Source: Cheiracanthium punctorium (Eukaryota; Arthropoda; Arachnida; Araneae; Cheiracanthiidae). From it: DNA of 64,000 nt. The translations under genes and the position numbers were made by a program. Of the stretch, positions 49,415 to 59,869 are shown in pieces. Numbering within the stretch: position 1 is the first letter of the stretch; the number at the start of each line of letters is the position of its first letter. The stretch lies in the NCBI GenBank assembly GCA_038373885.1, contig JAWZYV010014451.1:1178001-1242000 (forward strand). Reading direction: 5' to 3'. The notes under the pieces are model-generated. The model saw only the letters and a program-made list of their open reading frames with translations. It did no database searches and was not told the origin of the DNA.

Positions 49415-49830
49415 TCAGATGGAGATATCGCATGACTTCCTTGTACGTCTATTACGTTTTACAAATTTCTGATACACTTTCTTTAAACTTATTTTACTTG
49501 AAAGTGAGGTACGATATTTCAGTTAGATTAAGGTTTGGTGATTAATTGCGAGATATCGGATTATCGCCAAGCTGGTCTTCAGTTTTGGAAACATATTTGT
49601 TCCGCTAAATTTTGCCAAAAGAAACGGCGTGTGTACCGAAGACATGCTGAAACTAATCAAAATGGATTCACAGTTGAACAAAATGGATTAGTCATACATA
49701 CATACGTAAGCACTGATAGCATGCAGAAAACGTTCAAAGCAAATTCAGGGAAGATCAAACTCTATTTTTCCGTCAAATTCAAAATACGATTACAGTACTT
49801 CCTTTGCGTGATACAACAAAGTAAAAATAA
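49415..49830. repeat. dispersed repeat family, short copy
   Basis: Matches both ends of the repeat at 37470-38780 (ATGACTTCCTTG near 49431, TATCGCCAAGCTG near 49561, two CAAAATGGATT words near 49657-49690, ATACATACATACG) but lacks its roughly 0.9-kb middle with the 479-bp internal repeat. The end has CTTCCTTTG...CAAAGTAAA, a degraded version of the terminal hairpin. The open frame at 49535-49894 across it is not a gene. Confidence 0.6.
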
Positions 49831-50229
49831 GTCGTTATTCAAGTGCACGGTGACTAATTATTTACTATTAATACTAGATATGTATAATGGTTAGATTTCA
49901 AAACATTAGTTTTTTAATGAAAAGATGATCATAATTTAATTTTCTTTTTCGATTTTATATCTTTTATGGTATACTGTATCTATGCGGTAGGGTGCTCCAC
50001 AATTGCATGAACAAAATAAAAGTTAGGAATATTTATCATCTCATTGGTTCCCCTTTTCCATTGTGCAAAATGAATTACCAAACCAAAATCTGGATCAGCT
50101 AAAGAATATTTCTGTGTCCCTATGACTTGAAAGTTGTGAACTTATATTCTTTGTTTGAAAAAAATTACCTTTTACAGGTTATTTTGAAATAAACAAATCA
50201 GTTATTGCAATGTACACTTAGAAGGCTAT
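49831..50229. other. AT-rich spacer
   Basis: No recognisable content. Confidence 0.5.
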
Positions 50230-50920
50230 AAAGACGTCTATGATCAGATTCTACAAAGGAGCAAATTTTTCCATGAACACTTCCGTTATGAGAGTGTGGT
50301 ATTTTACAGACTGGCCAGGAACAAGCTACTGCTTCCCTAAATGCTCTTGATGATTGGAATCTGGGAGTACACGATCATGCTATAGTATTTGACATAAAAG
50401 CTGTCAGTACCGTCTTAAAGAGTGGAATATGCGCTGTTCTTGAAGAGAGTTTAAAGACTAGTCTTGTGTGTATTCCATGAAGGTGCCCTTTACTTGAAAT
50501 TGTGCTCGCGTCTGTTTTCAGCACTCCTTTTGGAGTAAAATTGGGGTGGGGGTGTCCAGATATTGCTACATTTAAATCTTGACAGAACCATTGTACTCAG
50601 ATTGACAAAGAAATATATTCCGAAAGCAGAAATAATATGTTTGACTCTCCAACAAACTGGTAAGAGAAGAAATGGTGGTCTACTATACTGCCTTTTTAAA
50701 GGATCCATATTAGTCAAAGTAGCCTCGATATGAATACTTAAAACTGTTAGAGAAGTGTAATGTTTCCTTGGAGATACAAGTTCAGGATCAAAAGTTAAGT
50801 TTCAAACCCCAGGGAGTTTTCACGATACACTTTGGTTAGCAAAGGCTATTTGTTCTCCTAAAATCTATTTATTCAAAGATTAGTTTGCCCTTATGTACTG
50901 TAGATACTACTTGCAGTTAA
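50230..50920 (+). pseudogene. CRHH-motif transposase relic, copy 1
   Basis: The plus-strand translation shows, in order, QATASLNALDDWNLG (about 50322-50366), AIVFDIKAVSTVLKSGICAV (about 50379-50438; the family has FDTTASNTG...GAC here), a damaged CRHH position followed by LLEIVLASVFSA (near 50500), and a late block PGSFHDTLWLAKAIC then KIYLFKD (near 50810-50880) in another frame. The order and spacing equal those of the better preserved relic at 54.6-56.3 kb and of a widespread invertebrate family annotated only as uncharacterised, to my recollection. Stops and frameshifts are frequent. No terminal repeats were identified, so element limits are unknown. Confidence 0.6.
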
Positions 50921-51456
50921 ACTAGTTTAAAAATTATTAATTAGTGTTGTGAAGGATATTCAGGTTAGATATGCTAAGTTGTAGAACATAAATCACAAGG
51001 AATTTGGATGCTTTTAAAAAACTCTATTGATGAAGCAGTATAAAGTAAACAATTTAATATTAGAGTATGGTGGTGGCCCAGCGTCATGAAAATACTTGCT
51101 TCTAAAGCAGTTGCATAAAGGCGGAATGAAGAAAAGAGATATACTAACCCAAAAAATGACATGGGCGAGAACATAAACTTGACTGAGATAGCCGCCGCCA
51201 ATTACAGAGCTGAAATAAATTTAAACCAATAAAATAACAGAATTCAAGCTACGAGCAAACAATTTTGAAAGTATGTGCATGACATAAAAATAAAGTAGGC
51301 CCCAAAAAAGCGCCAACAGATTGACATGAAAAAAATTTACACAAATTACAAATTCACGCCATATAATCTATTTTTAGCTCAGAAGGTTCCACGGCGTCTC
51401 AGATAAATAGTCAGTAAATTGCTATTGCATGCAGCGAAAAGCGAAAAGAATATTAA

Positions 51457-51590
51457 AAGCCAAAGTCAGTAAAAATGAGAACAGAAATGTAAGTTTAAAT
51501 ACTTGATTTTTAATGGATTAAATTTAAGAAACAAAGAACAAATGACAATTAATGTTAAATATGCGATCTCCATCACTCTTTATATCTGGA
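51457..51590. repeat. dispersed repeat, copy 2 (partner at 7.02 kb)
   Basis: Same-orientation partner of 7019-7140; see there for landmarks. This copy follows a weakly similar upstream part from about 51340. Confidence 0.62.
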
Positions 51591-53666
51591 ATAAGAATAG
51601 GGAATCAAAGAAGTAAGCTTGTCGAAAAGGATATTGTTTTGATCCAAACATTTAATACCAGTATCACAAAAAAATGAATAAAAGTTTCGTTATCATCTTC
51701 TATTAGTTCACTATACAGAAAACAGTTTCCAACGTGCATGAAGGCGAAGCTAATGGCAAATGATGTTTACTAATGCTTAGTAACAAGAAAAGTGTTATAC
51801 TAGGTAACATCAGCAATCCAGGAAGCTTAATTATGAACACAATAAATGCAAAAAAAATCTTTTCCACAATACTTTTGTGTTCATTTACATCAGTACCAAA
51901 TTTTTTAAACCAAAATATTGGTGTTTTAGCGAAAACTCCATTTTGACTTATAAATCATGAGAACTCCTAATCATTAACTAATTTACATGTGGATTTTCCC
52001 TCAATTCTTCAATATCGTATAGAATATCGGTAGACTTGTGGAAAATGTGATTTATTTTTTTTTTATATTTTGACCACTCTAATATATGGCATATGACACT
52101 GTGCAATGTATCCTTTACATAATCGTGTATTGGTGCAGAGCAAAAATTTCTAATAAAGTAATAAATTACCGTATAACATTCAAGTAACACCGTGAAGATA
52201 TAATAAAATCTATAACCAAATAAAACCTTAATTCTTCGTCTAGCATAAATAACCTATTTTAAAATAAATTGTATTATTTTTTTTCTCCTACAATTAAATA
52301 CAGTCTAACCAAAAACCGGGCTTAACTTTTTTGTCACAGCTCTTTTAAATAGACGCTTTTAATCTGAAAGATAAACATATATCGCTTTCTCATTTTGATT
52401 ATCCTTTTACGCCAGTTTCACCCTAAATTCGCATTTTAATTTCCGTTGGAAGTTTACAGAAATACTCTTGCTGATATTTTTGTTTCATTGCGTAGCTCGG
52501 GCGCGCTGTATTTCAATGAAACGCATTTAAAAGTAAAACGAAAAACACACTGCTGAATGGCTTTTAAGCTTTCAATATATATTTCAAATAATACCACAAG
52601 TAAAGTGTGGTTAATTTTAAATATAGCCTTTTATTAAAACTGTCGCGTTAAAGTAATTCGGGTGGAAAGAGCTGAACGCTATTTCAATTTACAGCCGCAA
52701 TAATTTGATAATAAAAACACAAAATGTCGCGTATTTTCATGCGGAATAAGGCATTAGAAAAATAAATGCTTTTTCGTGTATTTTATAAACGAAGAAATAT
52801 TTGTTCGTGAAGAGAATGTTTAAAACTAGTTATTAAACATTGAGTTCTAGTTTAAGGTGCTTATTTTAATCGCATTTCACAGCGACATAGTTTTCTGGCA
52901 AATATTTGATTACTTGATAGAAACAGAAAATAAGCACTATGCTGCGTTTATTTTGTCTTAATTTTAAAAACACGCCAAATCGTAATATTGCTAGGCATAA
53001 ACAAACTGCTTTCGATTTTTATGGGGAATTTTGTGTGATAACAAATTTAAATACACTACATATCCACAATTCTTAAAATAATTTCAAATATTTTAACGCT
53101 ACTGTTAATAAATATTTAGGGGCATGCACATTGCTTTTTGATTTTTAAGCATTAAATTTCAAAGAAAGGTTTTCTTTTTGGAAAGTGAGATAGGATCAGA
53201 CGGAGTTAAAGCATATAAATTCCTTCTATTTCTGATTCTTTCTTTTTGATGTACTGGGGTAGAAAGGTGTTAATTACTCTTTTACATACATGCTTAATTA
53301 CTAGTGATACAGATAGTAATTACAAACAGCTATTCCCCAACTCTAAATTGTCGAACTGTTGAGAATAAAAGCTGTTGCTTTTGCACTTGGATAACGTGCA
53401 AAAATCGCTCTTCTCTCTTTATACTAAACGGAATTATTTCTGTTTTGAATAAACATGACTGCAACACATTTAAAGTGATGTAGTATGTAAGTATTACGAT
53501 ATTTTTATACAAAAGGAAATATGTTGCATTTAATGTTATCACTGTTGTTTACATATGCACTATTGTTTACATATAATATATAAAATATAATATCCATAAA
53601 ATTAAGAATAAATATAACAATAAAATGACTTAAAATAATAAAAAAAAGTGTATGCGTGTAATCTTT
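51591..53666. other. AT-rich intergenic DNA, no gene seen
   Basis: Only short AT-driven frames are present. The less AT-rich patch near 52490-52520 has no signature. Confidence 0.5.
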
Positions 53667-53883
53667 ACGCGCGGTTGAAGTAAAACTTTGACGTTTACGA
53701 CACATATCACTGAAATTATTAAACTTTAACTTAAAATAAATATATTATAATTAAATATATTATATTTATTATTCATGTACTTTACAAAGATTATATAAAT
53801 GTTATAATCATATTATTCATTGGAAATAGGTACTTGAATGTCATCATAATATTTTAGTATGAAATTATAGGTTTGTGGTAACT

Positions 53884-54123
53884 TTAATGTGAAACATAAA
53901 TTTTATTCTCTAGATTTGCTAATTTTCTTGAAAATACAGGATGTATCGTTGCACCGAAACGCGTTGTTGATTGAAGTCGAGAAGTATTCATAGTTAGATC
54001 AAATTTTTCTTTTAAAAAATCAACTAACGGCTGAGATTCTTGAGAGCGAAAATTAACATTAAAATCTCCAGTAAGAATCATCGGTAATTCATGATAATTA
54101 CTTAGAATCCAGGAAGTGTCCAT
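53884..54123 (-). pseudogene. EEP-family endonuclease fragment, left arm
   Basis: Seventy-nine residues starting MDTSWILSNYHELPMILTGD contain the GDFN motif (residues 19-22), whose Asp and Asn are catalytic in endonuclease/exonuclease/phosphatase enzymes. The later motif reads TIHPVF, where the right-arm copy has TIDAVF, so a conserved aspartate is lost, and the frame ends at YVSH before the terminal His motif. The N-terminal half of the domain is absent. The family is used by non-LTR elements and is fused to some Helentron-type rolling-circle proteins; this variant resembles the latter from memory. It is inactive. Confidence 0.72.
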
Positions 54124-54132
54124 GTTGTAGTA

Positions 54133-54552
54133 GGGTGTCTCGGAAAATATGAATGTCTGAAAATGTTTGCTCCACGGGGTTTTTCTGGTTCGTTTTGGTG
54201 TGAAATTACAATGTGTGAAATTTGAAGTCTCTAGGTCAACGTTAGAGTTTGCCTGTAAGGCCTTAAAGTTTAAAAAAAATGCGAAAAACGTAAATTTTGT
54301 AATAATTTAAAAAGTTTTATAAACATGTTCCTTCAACTTAAGGAAATAGCTTTTTACTCGTTATAATTTTAAAAAATTATCTGTCTATAAAAATATAGTG
54401 CATATCAAGTGCAATCACAACAAGAAATGATTAATTTATGCGGAAATTGAAGACAAACAAGCGATACTACTATGCATTTAAATCAGTCTCCAAACGTTTT
54501 GACCACGTATTTTTTTGATTATTTTATGGAAATAATCATAAAATATACCCCC

Positions 54553-54594
<42 letters not shown>

Positions 54595-55464
54595 ATGTGT
54601 GTGTGCTTTGTGTTTTGTGTTTTGTTCATGTCATGACAACGAAGGTGAGAGTGACAGTGACATTAATGAACAAGTCAAGATGTATGTGAAGGTTCAACAA
54701 ATTATGAAATTGTTCGAGACCCAGATTTTTCTGCCCCTTCAACATCATTTCATAATCCTTGTGAAGTTACTATTAAACTTTCGAAAAACCTTTTCAAGAA
54801 TCCAAAAATATCTCCAATGGCTGATCGTCTAGGACTTTCACTAAACCAAAGAACTGCTATGGTATTGCAGTAGAAAGTGGAGGAAGCCTGAAAAGCTAGC
54901 AATATTCTCCGATCCAAGAGTCCCAGTAACTTTCGAGAAGACTTCAAACCTTCTAAATACTATGTGCTGCATTGCGACAGCAAAGTATTAAAAACTCAAA
55001 ATGTAGAGTTTGACGAAAGACTAGCTATCTCAATCTCGGGAATACCGGAGAATATTGGGGGAAAGTTGTTAGGGGTGGCAAATATACCTGATGGAACTGC
55101 TAAAGTACAAGCAGAAGGAGTTTTTCAACTGACGCAAGAATGGGGTGTATCAGATAATATAATTGGCCTTTCCTTTGATTCAACTGCATCAAATAGTGGA
55201 TGGATAAATGGAACATGTGTAAGACTAGAAACACTTTTGGAAAAGAAATTATTTTACCTCGCTTGTCGACACCATGTGTTTGGGTTAATTGAGTCTACAG
55301 TGTGGAAATCTATTTTTCGGACAATCTATGAGTCCATATAATATAGATTTTAAAGACTTTCAATCCCAATGGGAAACTACTTGAAACAATTTAGATAATT
55401 TCAAAAAGATGAAAGTTTGTGACAGAAAGCTAAAATATTTGAAAGAGGAAGCCATCTGATTCTT

Positions 55465-55495
<31 letters not shown>

Positions 55496-57159
55496 CAAAA
55501 AGAAGGAGCTCTTTCTTCGTGGACACTATGAGAAATGTGCGGAAGTCTTACTTACAATATTAGGTGAAATTCCACCTCGAGGAATTCACTGACAGAATCC
55601 TAGTGCTTTCCACAAAGCCAGATGGATGTTAACAGCAATTTATGGGCAAAAGTGTACACATTTAATGAGCAATTGGGTTATGATCCAGAAAAAGTTGGAA
55701 AACTGAGTAGAATCTGCCTTTTTCATTCTCTTATTTATATTAAATGCTGGTTGAATGCTTTCGAATGACATTATGCTTTCGAATAGTTTGAACAGCTACA
55801 AAGCTATCGAAACTGAGGTTGCTCAGGCAGTTCTGACAGCCTTAAATCCACACTTGTGGTATTTGGCAGAGGAGACAATACCATTTTCTCTCTTTTCAAA
55901 AAAAATATATCTGTAACCTAGAAGAAAAAAAAATCGCCGCTTTATTGATAAAATTCAAGAATGAATTGATAATGTTACCAAAGGGTGTTCCTGTATTCCC
56001 AAATTTAAATTTACAAACAGTATTGTTTCAACTAATAGGGCCCAGCTAATGACTACTTTTTGAAATATTTAAGCAGAAAGGATCCTGGCTGAAAAAAAAT
56101 TCCCATTGACATGGGAAGAGGATGCTGACTAAATAATGCAATAAAATTATTTGTATAAACTTAAAAGTCGTCAACGATATAGCAGAACGTGGAGTCAAAC
56201 TGGTGAGGGATTTTTCTCAGAAAATTTCGAAGGATGAAGAAACAGATGCAGTGTTTGCTACAGTCGGTTGAACAATCTAGGAAATCAGCACCAATCTTCA
56301 CTAAATCCCGTTTAAAATATTTGTAAGATTTTAAACAATCTTCTATATTTCTGATATAATATAATGTTATTAATTACATATACAAGAAATAATAGGAAAT
56401 CAAGCTAAGTGCACTTATATAGGAATTTCATTTTACTTTACAATAGATTACTTGAAATTTTACTGAGTTAAAAATTTGGTAGTATTCCTAAAATGTATAT
56501 TTTTTGTTGGTTTTTTTCAGCTAGTGTTTTGTTACTGCACCAAAATATATAACAATGTTTTAATACTTCCAGTGTTATATTCTTATATCTATATACATTT
56601 ATAATCAGTACGAGAATAAAGTTCAATAATATGAAGGGAGTTGATTTTTCCATTTTCATTCTTGAATAAGTAATTTCTTCTATGGTTACAATTTATATGA
56701 ATCTTAATTATATGCGAATTCATACTTTTTTAAGACTTAAGAACTAATAAAAATTTAATGGAGGAAAAATGTAGAAAAAGGAATCAATAAACCTGAAAAT
56801 GACGCATTTTCACAAAAAATAGGAGTATCGCTTGTTTTTCTTCAATGTCCGCATAAATTAATTACTTCTTGTTGAGATTGCACTTGATATGTACTATATT
56901 TTTATAGGTAGCTATTTTTTTTAAAATTATAACGAGTAAAAAACTATTTAAGTTGAAGGATCATTTTTTTAGAACTTTTTTAAATTATTACAAAATTAAC
57001 GCTTTTCGCATTTTTTTTTTAATTTAAGGCCTTACACACAAACTCTAACGTTGACCTAGAGATTTCAAATTTCACACATTTTAATTTCACACCAAAACGA
57101 ACCAGAAAAACCCCGTGGAGCAAACATTTTCAGACATTCGTATTTTCCGAGACACCCTT
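54133..57159. mobile_element. 3.0-kb DNA transposon with ~335-bp terminal repeats
   Basis: The ends begin GGGTGTCTCGGAAAATA and are inverted copies for about 335 bp (54133-54468 and 56824-57157), finishing inward at AGCGATACT. An 11-bp direct repeat ATGTTGTAGTA flanks it (54122-54132 and 57160-57170). The right arm of the giant inverted repeat has the same site once and uninterrupted (about 61090-61105), so both insertion and target duplication are directly visible. The interior holds a plus-strand CRHH transposase relic, an (AT)n tract (54557-54592) and a 30-bp T run (55466-55495). Long terminal repeats with a 9-11 bp duplication are usual for MULEs, but the transposase does not let me assign a superfamily. 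Confidence 0.87.
54600..56285 (+). pseudogene. CRHH-motif transposase relic, copy 2
   Basis: The frame is broken but readable. After an acidic stretch there is a block ISPMADRLGLSLNQRTAMVL (about 54810), then the longest open part (54964-55341): VLHCDSKVLK with a first Asp, LAISISG, GGKLLGVANIPDG, a second Asp in GLSFDSTASNSG, and the intact LACRHHVFGL. After a frameshift come DFKDFQSQW (about 55355), PSAFHKARWM (about 55600), ALNPHLWYLAEETIPF (about 55840) and NDIAERGVKLVRDF (about 56175), which supplies a late Glu. The Asp-Asp-C..H-Glu order suits an RNase H-like transposase as in hAT or MULE enzymes, but the family is not one I can name. It is inactive, with many stops. Confidence 0.7.
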
Positions 57160-57174
57160 ATGTTGTAGTATTAT

Positions 57175-58310
57175 TCTTTAACTGTTTTCTTATACCATTG
57201 TTCCGTCTGGAGGCTGGGTTTAAATGGGGGAATGTCCATAGTCTAGTATTATATTTTAACTGTGTTCTTTAACTGATGTTTTCCTCTATTTGTTGGGTTC
57301 GAATGCAGATAGTGTAATTTTTTTTTGTGTGTGTGTTTTTCTGTCACAGTATTCTTAAGCGTGTATTTCGTCTGGTGGTAGGTTTCGAATTATTATTCTG
57401 TATCCGTGTTTTTAAACTGCAGGTTCTGTCTATTGTTTGGGATTGATTGCAGCCAGGGTCTGTTTCTTTGTGGTGTTCCATCCCCGTGTTAAACCGTTGC
57501 TTGCTCCGTCTTGAGGTTGGGTTAGAATCCACGGAGTGTTATTAAACCGTTTGCAGCCAGTGTTTGTTTCTTTGTGGTGTTACATACCCGTATTCTTAAA
57601 TCTTTGTATATATATCATTATAAATATATATCATTACTATATATAAATATATATATCATTACATATATATATCATTATAAATATTGCGTTCACACAAACT
57701 ATATTCTTCTAAATTTACTAACGTTTCTTAAAATACAGCTTTTGGGCAAAATAATAGTAGACATGACATACATAATATTTAGGAGTTTAATGGCCTAACG
57801 GCCAATGTAACTGGCATTTGACAAATAATAATATCACTTCGCTTCGAAACTATTGCCTATAATCATTACGAAATAGTATTCTAAGACAATTATGTAATTA
57901 AAACACATCTGAAGCCAGTAATTACTATATATATCACCTTCATAAGTCTATGCATTTAATTTTGTGAAGTTCTGCTTATTCAACGATCTCCATTTACTTC
58001 GCCTCGATGGAGATATAAACAACCTGAGATGTGCAGAAGCAGAAGATGTGCAGTTACCCAGTGTGCGTTGCGCCATCTGTTTGCAACTATAGCGTTATCC
58101 AACTTTCTAAGAGAAGTGTCCCCTCCTATAAATTTACCTTCATGAGATCGAAGTATGATCCTCCAACAGTGTTCTTAAACGAAAATTTCCTTCTGCTGTT
58201 TAGGTTCATTTGCAGCCACTGCCCCTTTAATTGTGATGTTCCATCCCCTTGTTCTGTCTGGAAGTTGTGTTAGAATCCAGGAAAAGTGTTCTTAAACTGA
58301 CGTTTCCATC
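57175..58310. repeat. diverged tandem repeats, left arm
   Basis: Between the endonuclease fragment and the arm centre, phrases such as GTTCTTAAACTG, TCTGGAGG.TGGGTT.GAAT, TTTCTTTGTGGTGTTCCATC and CCGTGTT recur several times (57175-57590 and again 58190-58310, continuing 58830-58880 beyond the 500-bp insertion). The repeating unit is roughly 100-130 bp and diverged. An AT-rich ATATATCATTA array lies at 57600-57690. Frames through this region in both arms look alike only because the DNA is duplicated. Confidence 0.7.
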
Positions 58311-58319
58311 TACTGTTCC

Positions 58320-58819
58320 CAAGGACCGATCTACACACTTGGGGCTTCAGGGCACAGATATTTTTGGGGGCCCCTGCACAAAAATTTTCCGCAGAATATT
58401 ACTTAATTAAATTAAGTTAAAACCAATTATCATTCCTAAGTTAACCATACGTAAACATTTACAAATCAGTAAAATGTCACGACAGATACCACTTATATGA
58501 ATTTTTCGATTTTGAAATGTTTTTATGGGTATTTACAGCCGTCACACACCTTTGAAAAGATAAAAGGAGGAGCATGCTGAGGTGTCCGAACGAATTTGCG
58601 AATATCGAATGTCGAATCGAATGCATAATTTTTAGCGTTACAAGTTACATTAAATTAAAAATTTTGAATATGTTTGATGAAATGAAGTAATCAGAAATTT
58701 TTCTCTTGAGAGATAATTTTAGTAGCTATTATGATTACATAAAAGGAAGTTTTGGGGGCCCTTAAAAATCGGGGACCCAGGGCACGTGCCCCGAATCCCA
58801 CCCCGTAAATCAGTCCCTG
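58320..58819. mobile_element. 500-bp hAT-like non-autonomous element
   Basis: Flanked by an exact 8-bp duplication ACTGTTCC (58312-58319 and 58820-58827), the length used by hAT elements. Termini are CAAGGACCGATCTAC (left) and, on the minus strand, CAGGGACTGATTTAC (right), 12 of 15 identical and of the CAGGG type typical of hAT ends. Sub-terminal GGGGGCCC words occur near both ends. There is no transposase, so it would have moved with an enzyme in trans. The homologous site in the right arm lacks the element. Confidence 0.87.
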
Positions 58820-59125
58820 ACTGTTCCGGTTCGATTGCAGGCAGGTTCCATTTCTTTGTGATTTTCCAAAACCATGTATTGTATATTATTCATCTAAAAA
58901 TAAGGATTATCGAGAACCTCCTGTGAGGTTGGGATTACATGTAAAATATTATGTTGGATGTACCTTCAAAACGCTTATTGATATATAAATAAAGATTGAT
59001 GTCTCTAAGGTGCGGCTCTTGACTGTTTTTCTTTAACAGGCTCCGCGTATTTTTACACGATGAATTCGGGGAACGGCAAAAGCAGGTCGAAAAGGTAGGT
59101 TTTTCAATGGTTCTTCTTTTTCGGA

Positions 59126-59142
59126 GCGCGCACGTCACTTCC
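59126..59142 (-). promoter_or_regulatory. ETS/CRE-like composite motif, left arm
   Basis: On the minus strand the site reads GGAAGTGACGTGCGCGC: an ETS core GGAA joined to a CRE half TGACGT, followed by alternating GC. The same 17 bp occur in the right arm pointing the other way. It may be the internal promoter of the duplicated element; function is inferred. Confidence 0.35.
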
Positions 59143-59269
59143 TTTACTGAGCGTTACTTCCGTCAGAAAAAAAAATCTGAGTTACTCCCTAGTCGCCACT
59201 AAAGAAGTTTTACTTCAAAAACTCTGTAAAACAACACCAGAAAGCTTACTTCAACGGCCAGACAGCTGT

Positions 59270-59400
59270 TTCAAGCAAAATCTTGTTTGCCCTTCTTCAG
59301 TGGCAAACACGTGAATCAGGCGTTTGCACTTCTTCAATGACAAACGCCTGATTCTTGTGTTTGCCACTGAAGAAGGGCAAACAAGATTTTGCTCGAAACA
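59270..59400. repeat. centre of the giant palindrome
   Basis: The inner arm ends (GAATCAGGCGTTTG / CAAACGCCTGATTC) lie either side of CACTTCTTCAATGA. Within each arm CTTCTTCAGTGGCAAAC and, in the spacer, CTTCTTCAATGACAAAC are direct near-copies, so the spacer may itself be a remnant of an arm. The region would extrude as a cruciform. Confidence 0.88.
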
Positions 59401-59608
59401 GCTGTCTGGCCGTTGAAGTAAACTTGATGGTGTTATTTTACAGTTTTTTATTATTTTATGTTTTAAACACCAGTTATTTTGAATGATTTGATTAGTGAAA
59501 TGACTATTCATCATACCAAAACTGCATCGCATTTTTGAAGTAAAACTTCTTTAGTGGCGACTAGGGAGTAACTCAGATTTTTTTCTGACGGAAGTAACGC
59601 TCAGTAAA

Positions 59609-59625
59609 GGAAGTGACGTGCGCGC
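59609..59625 (+). promoter_or_regulatory. ETS/CRE-like composite motif, right arm
   Basis: GGAAGTGACGTGCGCGC on the plus strand, mirror of 59126-59142 about 480 bp away. The two motifs point away from the centre, in the direction of the endonuclease fragments. Confidence 0.35.
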
Positions 59626-59869
59626 TCCGAAAAAGAAGAACCTCTGAAAAACCTACATTTTCGACCTGCTTTCGCCGTTCCCCGAATTCATCGTGTAAAA
59701 TACGCGAACTGTTAGAGAAAAACAGCAAGAGCGTATCTTAGAGACATCAATCTTTATTTATATATCAATAAGCGTTTTGAAGGTACATCCAACATAATAT
59801 TTTACATGTAATCCCAACCTCACAGGAGGTTCTCGATAATCCTTATTTTTAGATGAATAATATACAATA

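Noticed and set aside
54557..54592. (AT)n tract as a regulatory TATA region of the transposon
   Set aside because: It is a plain dinucleotide microsatellite with no further promoter signs.
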